Assembly (NCBI RefSeq): GCF_003173335.1
Contig: NZ_QGMZ01000010.1
Location: 138,974-202,973 of the forward strand
DNA from: Methanospirillum stamsii
Lineage (GTDB): Archaea; Halobacteriota; Methanomicrobia; Methanomicrobiales; Methanospirillaceae
Length of the DNA stretch: 64,000 nt
Direction: 5' to 3'
A model generated the notes under the pieces. It was not told the DNA's origin and made no database searches. It saw nothing but the letters and a program-made list of their open reading frames with translations. Made by a program: the position numbers and the translations under genes. This document shows, piece by piece, positions 27,301-36,018 of the stretch (position 1 is its first letter; each line of letters starts with the position of its first letter).

Positions 27301-30096
27301 CATCATCAAAGCACAACAAAACCCCAGGTAATCCTGCGGTGCCATTACCGAATTTCCCCATAATAAGGTTAATTCACAACTTCGTGATGACTGAATCAGG
27401 CATCTTCGTGGTGCTGTTGAATAGAGAAGAAATCCAAGTGGAGTCATAATCTGAAGTGCAGCAAGAATATCCTCTCTTTTCATTTCAGGCAATGAGGTAA
27501 TATTTTCAAGTCCGATGGTGTATAAAAGGGTAAGAGTTTTTTGAACCTGCTCTTCTATCTCTTTATCTGAAGGGTCTTGTGGGATAATAATTCCAAATCC
27601 TGCGAGAAATCCAAACCCATAATCAATTGCCTCAAGAATTTTTCCCTGTGCCACTAACGCATCAATCTCGGTTAAAATTACCGGGACCTTATCAAGGATA
27701 TTTACTGCATTCTGGTGAACGACTGATGCATATCTGGTCATCTCATCATACTGACCGGTCAGATAAGAGACATTCGTTGCACTACTGTATAATTCAAGGG
27801 TCTGATGGTAATCACTCTTAAAACTCCTCTCATTTAGTAAAAGAATACCCCTGCGAAAATATTCCAGGGCTGACTGGTAGGCAGTCTCAAGTCTGGCTTT
27901 TTTTCCGGCAGTTACGTATAAATTCACCCTCTCTCTTTTTTCTTTTTCAGCGGTTACGGTTTTTTCTGATAATGAGATGTGCCGGATAATTTCAAAGATA
28001 TTCTCGCGGATCTCTGGTTCAGAACTGTTTTGAAGGTAATAATCACTGATTACCTTGTGGATTTTCTGCCTTTTTGTATGAGGTAGCAGGGAATATGACG
28101 CCTGGTAGACACGATCATGGGAGAAGAGGTAGCTACTCCCGACAGGAACAATAAATCCTTTCTGAACCGACTCACGAATAAAATGAGAGACTGTTTCTTC
28201 TGATTCTCCGGTGATTTTTCTCAGTATTATCCGGTCAAACCGGTTTCCAATACATGCAGCGTAGGGTAATAAACGATTGATTTCAGACGGAAGGCTCTTC
28301 ATCTTTGACGTTATCACCTCCACCACATTATCTGAGATTTCTGCCTGCTCAATCGCCCGGATCTGCCAGTTCCACCGTTGAGTTACGGTTGAAAAAGTAA
28401 TTGCTTCCTGTGAGATAAGGCTGGATAACACCTGTCTTACAAAAAGAACATTTCCATCGGTTTTTGATAAAATAAGAGAAGAAAGAGGGATTATATCTTC
28501 TCTTGTGGTATGGAAAATATCTGCCAGCATCCTGTCTAACGAGGATCTTTCAAGTTTCTTAAGGGTGATATTTGTTATTTTGATTCCTGATTTGAAAAGA
28601 ACCGAAATTTTTTTCCGGAGGGGATGATAATCATCCACTTCATTGTCCCGGTACGCTCCGATAACAAGAAAGAAAGGAATTCCCGGATTTGCATAGAGAG
28701 TTTCAAGGAGATCTAATGATGCATCATCAGCCCATTGCAGGTCATCAAGGAAGATAACAAGTGGATGCTGCTCTGTCGCAACCGCACCGATGAACCGTTG
28801 TAATACGTAGTTAAACCGGTTTCTGGCCTCTATTCCACCGGCATCAGGAATTTTTGGCTGTTTACCGATTACTTTTTCAAGGTCCGGGACGAAATCGGTT
28901 ATAACCCTGCCATTATTTCCAATTGCATTCATTATCCGGGAAGATATCTCTTGTAACTCTTCGTCTCCCAATATAAGAAACTGGTTTGCCAGATCTGTGA
29001 GCGCCTGTATCCAGGCTACATAGGGCCTGTTTTCTTCGAACTGATCATATTTTCCTTTTACATAAAATCCCCCGGCTTTACGAATGAGGGGACGAATCTC
29101 CTGCACCAGAGCAGTTTTCCCAATACCCGGATACCCTGCTACCAGGACTAATTCCTGCTTTATTTCGGATATCTGACCGGTTATATCTTTTAACTGATCA
29201 ATCTCACGCTCTCTTCCGTAGAGTTTTTTAGGAAAAGACAAAATCCCGGCAGAGTCCCTCTCTCCAGGTAGAAATGATGAAATTTTTCCGGTCTGATTGA
29301 GTTCAGAGAGACATTTTTGCAGGTCTAATAGTAATCCGCTTGCTGACTGGTACCGACTATCAGGATCTTTTTCCAGGAGATGCATGATGATGGCAGAGAT
29401 CTGGTCAGGAATAGCAGAGTCAATTTCTGAAGGGGAAACCGATGTTTTTGCCAGATGACAATGAATCAGTTCCAGCGGGGAGGAACCGGTGAAGGGATAT
29501 CTACCGGTCAGGATCTCATAAAAGGTGACACCAAGGGCATAGAGATCGGCTCGTGCATCATATCCCCGGTCCATCCTTCCGGTCTGTTCTGGGGCCATGT
29601 GGGTAAAAGATCCCTTCGGATGGGAATGATCAGCTTCTATCTCTTCATGTGAGATGACAGCAGACCCAAAGTCTATTATCCAGACATTTCCGGTCTTTTT
29701 CTCCACTATCAGATTATCTCCGGTCAGGTTCCCGTGAACGGTATGATTGTCATGTAAGATGGCAACCATTGTGGCGGTTTTAATGGCCAGAGAGAGAAAT
29801 TCCTTTGTAGATAGTCTTCCGGATTTTGCAAGAGAGAGTAGTGTTTCTCCCTCGATATATTCCAAGGCTAGTTCACTCCGGCCTTCAGTGACATCCTTAA
29901 AAAAGACTTTTCTTACCGGAGGAGAAGGAAGGTTTTTACAAATCTCATATTCATGAAGAAGAGCATTCTCTCCTTCGCTGTCATGTGAGCGGTTTAAAAT
30001 TTTATATACCTGTTTTTCTCCACTCCGGGGATCCTTATACTGATAGATGGATGTTTCATCTCCCTGATATATCCGGATGAACCCCTCTTTTTTCAT
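24316..30096 (-). CDS. Giant multidomain signalling protein: kinase-AAA ATPase-TPR-GAF-HisKA-HATPase-REC
   Basis: A 1926-residue cytoplasmic protein of the COG3899 multi-kinase type. Residues 1-270 are a Ser/Thr-kinase fold with VYKIL lysine, DFG and APE motifs, but the catalytic loop reads HGNLTGDN instead of HRDxKPxN, so the catalytic Asp is Asn. An AAA-type ATPase follows (Walker A GYPGIGKTAL near 325; Walker B VIFLDDLQWADD near 450). A helical TPR-like stretch occupies roughly 700-1260 and a GAF domain about 1290-1450. HisKA has SRMSHELRTPLNAILGY, then HATPase, and a C-terminal receiver has LILLDLVMEGCDG and VEKPVN. The ATG at 30096 follows AAGGGA; the frame extends upstream only to a TTG. 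It lies downstream of the REC-kinase gene at 30109. Confidence 0.9.
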   Translation of the reverse strand: MKKEGFIRIYQGDETSIYQYKDPRSGEKQVYKILNRSHDSEGENALLHEYEICKNLPSPPVRKVFFKDVTEGRSELALEYIEGETLLSLAKSGRLSTKEFLSLAIKTATMVAILHDNHTVHGNLTGDNLIVEKKTGNVWIIDFGSAVISHEEIEADHSHPKGSFTHMAPEQTGRMDRGYDARADLYALGVTFYEILTGRYPFTGSSPLELIHCHLAKTSVSPSEIDSAIPDQISAIIMHLLEKDPDSRYQSASGLLLDLQKCLSELNQTGKISSFLPGERDSAGILSFPKKLYGREREIDQLKDITGQISEIKQELVLVAGYPGIGKTALVQEIRPLIRKAGGFYVKGKYDQFEENRPYVAWIQALTDLANQFLILGDEELQEISSRIMNAIGNNGRVITDFVPDLEKVIGKQPKIPDAGGIEARNRFNYVLQRFIGAVATEQHPLVIFLDDLQWADDASLDLLETLYANPGIPFFLVIGAYRDNEVDDYHPLRKKISVLFKSGIKITNITLKKLERSSLDRMLADIFHTTREDIIPLSSLILSKTDGNVLFVRQVLSSLISQEAITFSTVTQRWNWQIRAIEQAEISDNVVEVITSKMKSLPSEINRLLPYAACIGNRFDRIILRKITGESEETVSHFIRESVQKGFIVPVGSSYLFSHDRVYQASYSLLPHTKRQKIHKVISDYYLQNSSEPEIRENIFEIIRHISLSEKTVTAEKEKRERVNLYVTAGKKARLETAYQSALEYFRRGILLLNERSFKSDYHQTLELYSSATNVSYLTGQYDEMTRYASVVHQNAVNILDKVPVILTEIDALVAQGKILEAIDYGFGFLAGFGIIIPQDPSDKEIEEQVQKTLTLLYTIGLENITSLPEMKREDILAALQIMTPLGFLLYSTAPRRCLIQSSRSCELTLLWGNSVMAPQDYLGFCCALMMIQQEMRTAYDLAKVALHLASKTPVHITNSLIKDIFGCIIQPWYEPLKNTVQTLKEGMANGIESGNFTYASLNAVHSCPAAIYSGERLSLVHERIRKNLETINRLEQPHFTGWLMNYLFAIRYLTTFDCLDLFDDFDEESWLESAIETEDYHGLSIYYLTRLMCCYVMDDEMAGKYAVEIIPYNSAIQGSFALPVSLFYSSLALLKYGSGDNTEISDMALIHENQEQLQKMAELAPMNYQHKYSLIQAELCRNSGDTWNAAMLYESAITGAGKNGFIQEEALACELAALFYLSSGMANIAGTYMTQAYDRYIQWEAFSKAKLLEEKYSALITIRTLPSSSLSLDSVSVMKAAQTISREVDLHSLLTTMIQVLIETAGAERGLLILEKDGKWFIEAYADLNSEPQVLQGLSLESYPVPSSIISYVIRTKTRLILSDAFQEGQFVSDPEIVKNHVRSLICMPLESRGVIRAILYLENNKLGGAFTPEITEVLEILSAQAAISLENSWYYDELIRYRDHLEDLIQERTNELKLAKEEAEGANLAKSAFISRMSHELRTPLNAILGYSDLLVHQGKITKNQAEQIGIIRKSGEHLLTLINDLLDLGKIEAGKMELLTAPVNLNQVITTVINITRIRAMEKNLHILIESHTPLPDFVLADERKITQIFINLLNNAVRYTEEGGIIVRTSYDSSGIFHFEVEDTGIGIPPEMQGKIFEPFVQASSKEQRNGGVGLGLSITKKLTDLMGGRIWFRTKERKGTIFYVELSLPETEGRDRVSDIHSAISGYTWDTIRVMVVDDNYDNAKLLASLLEPLGFTVSIANDGSDALRLSKDIRPGLILLDLVMEGCDGLMVIEELRKDSSFDRTKIIGLSATVSDDSRKDLFKSVSDAFVEKPVNIPLLMETIGDLLNLTWIYKQPEKEGVGTTPESYLVPSNDILESLYQASLKGDYRRIEKTLDDIEQKDSGYTPFCLNIRKFVSGYEEEKMQTFLLEMKKISEKT

Positions 30097-30108
30097 AATC
30101 AATCCCTT

Positions 30109-31272
30109 TCATCCGGGCAGGGCAGAGAACCTCAAGTCATCAGATGAATCCTCATTCAGGGTGAAGAAAAAAGTGGATCCTGAACCTTCTTTTGAGATTG
30201 CACGAACTTTTCCGCCATGCTTGGTGATTATCCTCTTTACAATGGTAAGTCCGGCACCGGTTCCTTCATAATCATCAGAATAGGGGAGAGTAAAAAAAAT
30301 TTCAAAGATTTTTTCTGCGTATTGCATGTTAAACCCGATACCATTATCTTTCACATAATACTCTCCGATTGAGCCGGATAACTCGTGCCCGATGGTGATT
30401 TGAGGGATTTTTTGTGATTTTGAAAATCTCATCGCATTTGAAACCAAGTTTACAAAGACCTGCCTTATTAAATGAGGGTCGCCAGATGCAGGAGGGATAT
30501 CATCAATAGTTACGGTAAACGGTATGGAGGGGTATAATTTTTTTATCTCCTGAACTACCGATGCAGCCAGGTTTTTCATGTTAATTTCTTTATCGTCTAT
30601 CTGTATCCGGGAGATACGCGATATCCGGAGGAGGTCTTCGATAAGCTGATCCATGATGCGAACATTTTCATGGATTTTATCAAGGTAATGAGTAAAGTCC
30701 TCTGATTGCCCGATTGCATCTGATGACGAGAGGAGATGGGCAAATCCATCAATAGCACGGACTGGATTTCTCAGATCATGAGATACGAGATAAGTAAATG
30801 TGTCCAGTTCTTCCAGTCGTTCTTCAAGTTCCCGGGAGTATGTGATTACCTGGTTATGCAGCCGCGATACCTTCAGATGAGTGTCAACTCTGGCAAGAAG
30901 TTCTGCGGCAGAATAGGGTTTGATTAAGTAGTCAACCGCTCCGGCCTGAAACCCTATGACTTTATCTTCCGGGTCAGAGAGGACGGATAAGAAGATTACC
31001 GGAATTTCTGTCCATTTTTTTTCTGCTTTTATCTTCTTACAGGTTTCATACCCGTCCATTCCGGGCAGCATTACATCAAGAAGAATGAGATCTGGAATCT
31101 GTATTCTTATCCGGTCCAATGCTGATTCACCGGATGTGGCAATGAGCACATAATATCCCGCCTCTTCAAGAGTGGCCCTGATAAGACTGATGGTTGCCGG
31201 TGAGTCCTCTACCACCAGGATTAATCCATTATTATCCGGTAAATCGGACCTGGATTTTTTCTTTTTACTCAT
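30109..31272 (-). CDS. Response regulator-histidine kinase hybrid (REC-HisKA-HATPase)
   Basis: About 387 residues, soluble. An N-terminal receiver (acidic VVEDSPA; phospho-Asp in LILLDVMLPGMDG; Lys in YLIKPYSA) is joined by a coiled coil to HisKA (YLVSHDLRNPVRAIDGF) and HATPase (VNLVSNAMRFS; GTGAGLTIVKRI). Such proteins receive a phosphoryl group and have kinase output. The ATG at 31272 is chosen because GGAGG lies five bases before it; longer in-frame starts reach 31296. The giant multi-kinase follows after about 12 bp, so the two are probably one operon and may exchange phosphoryl groups. Partnership is inferred from position only. Confidence 0.9.
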   Translation of the reverse strand: MSKKKKSRSDLPDNNGLILVVEDSPATISLIRATLEEAGYYVLIATSGESALDRIRIQIPDLILLDVMLPGMDGYETCKKIKAEKKWTEIPVIFLSVLSDPEDKVIGFQAGAVDYLIKPYSAAELLARVDTHLKVSRLHNQVITYSRELEERLEELDTFTYLVSHDLRNPVRAIDGFAHLLSSSDAIGQSEDFTHYLDKIHENVRIMDQLIEDLLRISRISRIQIDDKEINMKNLAASVVQEIKKLYPSIPFTVTIDDIPPASGDPHLIRQVFVNLVSNAMRFSKSQKIPQITIGHELSGSIGEYYVKDNGIGFNMQYAEKIFEIFFTLPYSDDYEGTGAGLTIVKRIITKHGGKVRAISKEGSGSTFFFTLNEDSSDDLRFSALPG

Positions 31273-32016
31273 CATTGCCTCCGGTGAAACTGACATTTCG
31301 CATCCGGATATGGTTTCAAGAATGATCCGGGTATCCGGATAATCAGACCTTGCGCGGAAAAAGCCAGGAGAATGAAAGATAGTATTAGATATAAGCGGGT
31401 TTTTAGTGACAAGAGTCCGGAGATAAATTGTATTGAGAAATTCCAGGGGTGAAGTATTTTTATCCGAGATAATTGGGCTATTATCGAGTTATTTTGATAA
31501 AAAAAGGAGGTAATGAAAGAGCGATCAGGTGCCCTGTGAGATTCACGAGGTGATGAGACCGGAAATAATCTCCGGGATAAACAGGAAACATTTACGGATA
31601 TTTGGTTGGATATGGCTTTTTTATTTGCAAAATTCATCTCTCTCCGGGAACATAGCATCAGGGAAGCAGTACGGTTGATGCCTGTACGGTAATGCTATCT
31701 TCTAAAGAGAGAAGTTAGATTATGGGATAATAAAACCATTGGTTCAGAGATATTAGTAAGCCCCCGGGTCTGAGTGTATTTATGACCGAGGCATTGGCGA
31801 TATTGTGGTGAGTGATTCAAGGAGTCCGGGTAAATAACGGGAATGGATTGTGTGGGTAATCCGGATATTTAACCGGAATGTATGTGGAATGGTTTGGGAA
31901 GGTGCGTTTTTTTATGAGGGAGAGTTTTTGATGTCCGGTCGTATTTGATGAGACTTTGTGTTGGCAATAGTTTCATGAACTTTGAGAGATATAAGTATCA
32001 TATTCGGGGTGGGGGA
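31273..32016. other. Long intergenic region upstream of the pilin cluster
   Basis: About 740 bp with no convincing gene. A 128-codon minus-strand frame at 31272-31658 lacks protein character. A good ribosome site (AAAGGAGG) before an ATG at 31513 opens only an eight-codon frame, MKERSGAL. A small inverted repeat, CCGGA-N7-TCCGG, lies at 31559-31575. A TATA-like ATATAAGT at 31988-31995 lies close to the pilin start. The stretch is less A+T-rich than the pilin genes that follow. It may hold a small RNA or leader, but nothing firm can be claimed. Confidence 0.45.
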
Positions 32017-33768
32017 GTGAAACGGGAGCAGGCGCTATCAGAAGTTATTGGGTTTTTAATGATAGTAGCCCTGCTAACTATTTTATTTTCAATGTACCTC
32101 TTGTATGTAGTCCCGATTCAGGGAAGAGATGCAGAAATCTCTCATATGAAATATATTACCCAGGAATTTATCGGGCTGAAAGCAGATATCGACGGATTAA
32201 TCATTAATAATAAGATAAATTTGCCAATTGCCCGGTCTTTTGAACTGGGAACACTATCATCCGTTGGATCCGGAGCTCTGAGTATTATGCCTCTTAGTTC
32301 GTTTATTGAAGCAACCGGGACTTTGATGGTGAATGAACAGAATGATTTTCTGATGGTTTCTGTTAATGGGAGTATGATGGATATTTCAGATATTGAATAT
32401 TCTACACCCCCAATTTCGAATCCAATCTTAGAAATTAATTGCATATCCAAAACTGAGTGTTTACCCAGTAATATTGAAAATCCAAAGTGTATTTCAGATA
32501 GATGTTACAATTTTACCATTAAAGAACGGTATTCAATGAATAATACTCCGGGGACAATTACTGTAACAAACCCTATCTATATTATCCCCACTCCAACAGC
32601 TCTACCAACATGGTCAGTCGATCAAATTATAAATATGTCAAATTTTACGGCAAATATTTCCTTTAATATGGTTCCTCAATATGATCTTGTTCTAGAAACT
32701 CTCGATAATTCTACTTCAAGGAATTATATTGCTGAAAAAACAATTATTGAAAACCTGACTTTTGGAAAAAATTATACTTACAATATCCTGAAAGATAATG
32801 ATATTATACCCAATAATTCAACAGAGTATTCTTTTATTCACCGAGATGAGGAGATGATTTATTCACCTCATACAATAATGTCAAAAGTTGGAAAATTTCC
32901 TCCAAGGATTGGGTCATTTCAATATAATTCTAAGAACAGATATTGGGTTAACCAAAACCTGTTTTATGAAATGGGAGGATTATTTTTAATTCAACCAACA
33001 GGAGGGTCTTCTGTTATGTTGATACCGTCAATTGCTTTAACTCCCTTTAAGAATATCACTTCTGAAACGACGGATTATAATCTTAAGGTCAGTGTGAACA
33101 ATATCAGAATTACAGATACTGAAGATATCAGCGGTTCAGTCAGTGCACAAATTTTTTCTAAAGTTGATCAGATAAACCAAAATTTTTTCAACGGTTCAAC
33201 AAATATTTCATCAATTACATCAAACTACGGAACAGAACAAACCAATGTCACACTGTGGAAGATGCAGGATAACGAAGAACCAAATGCAAAGGTGATTTGG
33301 ATTCAGTTTCTCCCAGATGATCCCCGAATTATCAATGCATCATCCAGAGAATCAAGAAAACTTACTGAAGATGAAATTAAAAGAATGAGAGAAACCACAA
33401 TACTCTGGAAACGAGGGTTTGATCAGATAAAAACAATTACAAATAAAACATTATCAGATAATTCAGAATTAAGCCCAATTATTGGAACTTATAGTACATG
33501 GATATATAATTTTCGTACAGATTATATAAATGATGATAGCGTCCCTCTTACTCCTCCTTTTTCAGCAAATCTTGTAATAGGGCAAAATGTTGATAGCTTA
33601 AAATTGGCTTGCCCACCAAATACCACAAGCACTGAATATGGGGGGTGTATGGGGAAAGTACAAGACTATCTTGAAAATCCCTGTTCAGAACCTTCGAAAT
33701 GTGAAGATTTCATTCTAGATTATTCAGAATCAGAATTATCACTTGTCATGCAAAGTGGTGCACTCTGA
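32017..33768 (+). CDS. Type IV pilin-like protein with large ectodomain
   Basis: About 583 residues. The start is set at GTG 32017, which gives the short basic leader VKREQALSEVIGFLMIVAL typical of archaeal type IV pilins; an ATG at 31975 would give an atypically long leader. The SEVIG motif and a hydrophobic helix at about 8-32 are followed by a roughly 550-residue extracellular domain. This domain is rich in Asn and Ser/Thr with many N-x-S/T sequons and a short TPTALPTW linker near residue 190. Cys are few and clustered (near 147-167 and 536-562). No enzymatic motif. First gene of a five-gene A+T-rich cluster; its TGA overlaps the next ATG. Probably a surface filament or adhesin subunit. 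Confidence 0.75.
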   Translation: MKREQALSEVIGFLMIVALLTILFSMYLLYVVPIQGRDAEISHMKYITQEFIGLKADIDGLIINNKINLPIARSFELGTLSSVGSGALSIMPLSSFIEATGTLMVNEQNDFLMVSVNGSMMDISDIEYSTPPISNPILEINCISKTECLPSNIENPKCISDRCYNFTIKERYSMNNTPGTITVTNPIYIIPTPTALPTWSVDQIINMSNFTANISFNMVPQYDLVLETLDNSTSRNYIAEKTIIENLTFGKNYTYNILKDNDIIPNNSTEYSFIHRDEEMIYSPHTIMSKVGKFPPRIGSFQYNSKNRYWVNQNLFYEMGGLFLIQPTGGSSVMLIPSIALTPFKNITSETTDYNLKVSVNNIRITDTEDISGSVSAQIFSKVDQINQNFFNGSTNISSITSNYGTEQTNVTLWKMQDNEEPNAKVIWIQFLPDDPRIINASSRESRKLTEDEIKRMRETTILWKRGFDQIKTITNKTLSDNSELSPIIGTYSTWIYNFRTDYINDDSVPLTPPFSANLVIGQNVDSLKLACPPNTTSTEYGGCMGKVQDYLENPCSEPSKCEDFILDYSESELSLVMQSGAL

Positions 33769-34442
33769 TGTTCTTTGAAGAAGCTGTATCAGAGATTATT
33801 GGCGCAATATTACTTATCAGCATTTTGGTTGCTGCATTTGGCATTTTTGCAGCGTTATACATCCCAACTCTTGTACCGGAAAAAATTCCTCGTGTTTCTC
33901 TTAGTATTGCCTGCAGCAATGTAGCAGATCCTCCTAGTATGGAAGAATATCCGTGTACTCGTGGGTCATTTAATTGTAAACCCTTTGATAATGAAACTTG
34001 TGAAAATGATTGTAAATGGAGAGATTATTCACTCAATACAAATTTAAATAATGATGGATACCAAGACAAAATTTCTCAGTGCATGGAAAATTGCTTAAAA
34101 CCGATTTGCTCGAATATAAGTGATTGTAAAACTCTCTATTTCTGTCACAATGGTGGAGACTCCCTAAAATTAGAAGATTTAAGTGTTGTAGTGAATGGTA
34201 ATATAATTATTGATGAGGGTAAATCAGGATTTACCTGGCAATTAAAAAAATTTGAGAGTGAATATTTTATCAACCTAGAGTCCACGCCCTCACCTACAAG
34301 TTTTTTTGAAAATGGGGATTCCTTCCGTATACGAAACCCATCAGGTTGGAAGCCGATTGATGTCGTTATGATTGTTTATACCCTTCCATCAGGGGGAAAA
34401 GTTAATCTTATTATGAATCAATTTGGAACTGATATAGAATAA
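33768..34442 (+). CDS. Type IV pilin-like protein, Cys-rich
   Basis: A 224-residue protein beginning MFFEEAVSEIIGAILLISI, a classic archaeal type IV pilin N-terminus with a very short leader, then a hydrophobic helix to about residue 35. The ectodomain is rich in Cys between residues 46 and 128, probably disulfide-bonded. It contains the motif YFCHNGGDSLKLEDLSV near 125-140, which resembles the H-x-GGDTL segment of other archaeal pilins. The start overlaps the previous stop by one base (TGATG), pointing to translational coupling. The gene ends before a T tract at 34452. No prepilin peptidase or assembly ATPase gene lies nearby. Confidence 0.8.
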   Translation: MFFEEAVSEIIGAILLISILVAAFGIFAALYIPTLVPEKIPRVSLSIACSNVADPPSMEEYPCTRGSFNCKPFDNETCENDCKWRDYSLNTNLNNDGYQDKISQCMENCLKPICSNISDCKTLYFCHNGGDSLKLEDLSVVVNGNIIIDEGKSGFTWQLKKFESEYFINLESTPSPTSFFENGDSFRIRNPSGWKPIDVVMIVYTLPSGGKVNLIMNQFGTDIE

Positions 34443-34451
34443 TTATTTAAA

Positions 34452-34459
34452 TTTTTTTT
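34452..34459 (+). terminator. T-tract terminator within the pilin cluster
   Basis: Eight consecutive T residues lie 10 bases after the second pilin stop, within an extremely A+T-rich 250-bp gap (34443-34692). The gap also has further T-rich stretches. The next pilin gene probably has its own promoter here; TTATAAGT at 34645-34652 is a possible TATA box. Confidence 0.4.
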
Positions 34460-34692
34460 AGAGTTAATTATTATTTTTATTTTTCGGTAACATTTTTCAG
34501 TTAAATTTTTACTCACATAGATTTATTTTTTTTACAAAAAGCAATTCAATGGCTTTATTATTGAAATTTTTTTTTTTGAACACCATTGGATAAACAATAT
34601 TATTTTAGTATATTGCATCGGAGTAATTTCTACCCACTCCAAAGTTATAAGTCTTCACAAGAATATCAATCATTGCCCAAAGGGGTATGAGT

Positions 34693-35538
34693 ATGAGGCA
34701 TGATGTTGCTGTATCAGAAATAATTGGGGCAGTCCTTCTGATCGGCGTTGTAATAGGAGGCATGAGTATACTCGGGGTGATCTTACTTTCTACACCACCA
34801 CCTGAGGAAACCCCTAAGGCGTCAATTAGTTCCTATTGTGTACAGTGTGATCCCTACAGCAGTTATGAAATTATTATGTACCATGGTGGTGGTGAAACAT
34901 TAGAAAGACAAAAACTTCAGTTCTTCCTTCAGACAAAAGATGGAAAACTAGAAAAAATGGATGATCCAGACTGGGTATACGAAGGCACACCTGAAGATTG
35001 TATGTATCCTAGTATTGGTAGTAGTAGTTTATCAGGACGAGAAAACTGGACTACTTCAGATATGTGGAAAAGCGGACAAACATTACGGTTTATTTTTAAT
35101 AGTAATTCAGAGCCCGCAGGTTTGGATACAAGATATTATCCATTTAAATCTACAATGTCCAGGGCAGAGTTTACGGATAAAATCCGGGAGAGTCCCTGTG
35201 TCAAAGAAAATAATCCGTGGGGATGTAATGATCCAACTGGTGAACTGATTCCAGTTCTTATTAGTCCAACAAAGACTAATACTAGCGGTTGTGAGGATGA
35301 TTGTTCTGGGGATAAGTGTACCGCTTACTTTACATATAACACAACATCAACTAAGGTTTCTATTCCTGTTCATGAGACAGGAAAACCCTGGAATAACTTT
35401 GATGGAGTCAGTACAGTAGTTCCTCAGGAAGTATTTACTTCCTCAGGTTCAGGGAAAGATATCATCACGGTCAAATTCTCTAAAAGCGTAGTCTGGCGAC
35501 TTAATAGATCAAAAAGTGCAAAAGCATCATGTGGGTAG
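34693..35538 (+). CDS. Type IV pilin-like protein with C-terminal module shared with the protein at 36019
   Basis: About 281 residues. The ATG at 34693 is preferred over 34687 because AGGGGT is then spaced seven bases away. The N-terminus MRHDVAVSEIIGAVLLIGV is a type IV pilin leader and helix. After it come a CVQC pair and YHGGGETLERQKLQFFL, the pilin-domain GGxTL motif. The C-terminal third, from about residue 195, has several Cys and the segments TAYFTYNTT, GKPWNNF and VVWRLN, which align with VAEFSYTTT, DQPWNEF and LHWKLG in the secreted protein at 36019. That shared module may allow the two to assemble or bind the same ligand. It lies four bases before the next pilin gene. Confidence 0.78.
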   Translation: MRHDVAVSEIIGAVLLIGVVIGGMSILGVILLSTPPPEETPKASISSYCVQCDPYSSYEIIMYHGGGETLERQKLQFFLQTKDGKLEKMDDPDWVYEGTPEDCMYPSIGSSSLSGRENWTTSDMWKSGQTLRFIFNSNSEPAGLDTRYYPFKSTMSRAEFTDKIRESPCVKENNPWGCNDPTGELIPVLISPTKTNTSGCEDDCSGDKCTAYFTYNTTSTKVSIPVHETGKPWNNFDGVSTVVPQEVFTSSGSGKDIITVKFSKSVVWRLNRSKSAKASCG

Positions 35539-35541
35539 ATC

Positions 35542-36000
35542 ATGAAAAAAGAACATGCTGTATCAGAAATTGTTGGAGCAATCCTCTTGGTTGCAATAGT
35601 AATCACAGGAATTGGAATTGTCACAGTTTTTATGACTTCAACTCCTCCTCCACAGGCAAAGGAGAAAGCCGTTTTGAGTTCTTCATGCATTGATTGTAAT
35701 GGATCATATTTTGCGATTGTTGTCCGGCATGAAGGAGGAGATACGTTTGATCCTAAGAAATTAACGTACTTTTTGAATACTGAGTATGCTAATAAGACTC
35801 GATGTGAGACAGGAATCCCAGTAGATCCAAGCAGATTTTATTATGCCGAAGATTTTTCTGAGCTCTCAAGAGATAAAATCTGCTGGAAAGATCCCTCTAA
35901 GGATAAGTCAATAGATTTTGAATCGATAATTAATGGAAATAAAAAAGTAATAATGACCAATGGTGACGCGATTATAATTGAATATCTGATAAAAAAATGA
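35542..36000 (+). CDS. Small type IV pilin-like protein
   Basis: A 152-residue protein, the size of a plain archaeal pilin. It begins MKKEHAVSEIVGAILLVAI with a helix to about residue 33 and a PPPQAKEK linker. A CIDC pair at about 51-54 is followed by VVRHEGGDTFDPKKLTYFL, the archaeal pilin GGDT motif. Two further Cys lie near residues 94 and 117. The simplest of the four pilin-like products, it could be the main structural subunit with the larger ones as minor or tip subunits, which is inference. It lies between the third pilin gene (3-bp gap) and the secreted protein gene (18-bp gap), so the three are probably cotranscribed. Confidence 0.83.
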   Translation: MKKEHAVSEIVGAILLVAIVITGIGIVTVFMTSTPPPQAKEKAVLSSSCIDCNGSYFAIVVRHEGGDTFDPKKLTYFLNTEYANKTRCETGIPVDPSRFYYAEDFSELSRDKICWKDPSKDKSIDFESIINGNKKVIMTNGDAIIIEYLIKK

Positions 36001-36018
36001 TTTGAAAAGGTGAAAAAA

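Noticed and set aside
31272-31658. 128-codon minus-strand frame upstream of the REC-kinase gene
   Set aside because: It has a hydrophobic stretch but no ribosome site, odd composition, and it runs over the better start of the kinase gene.
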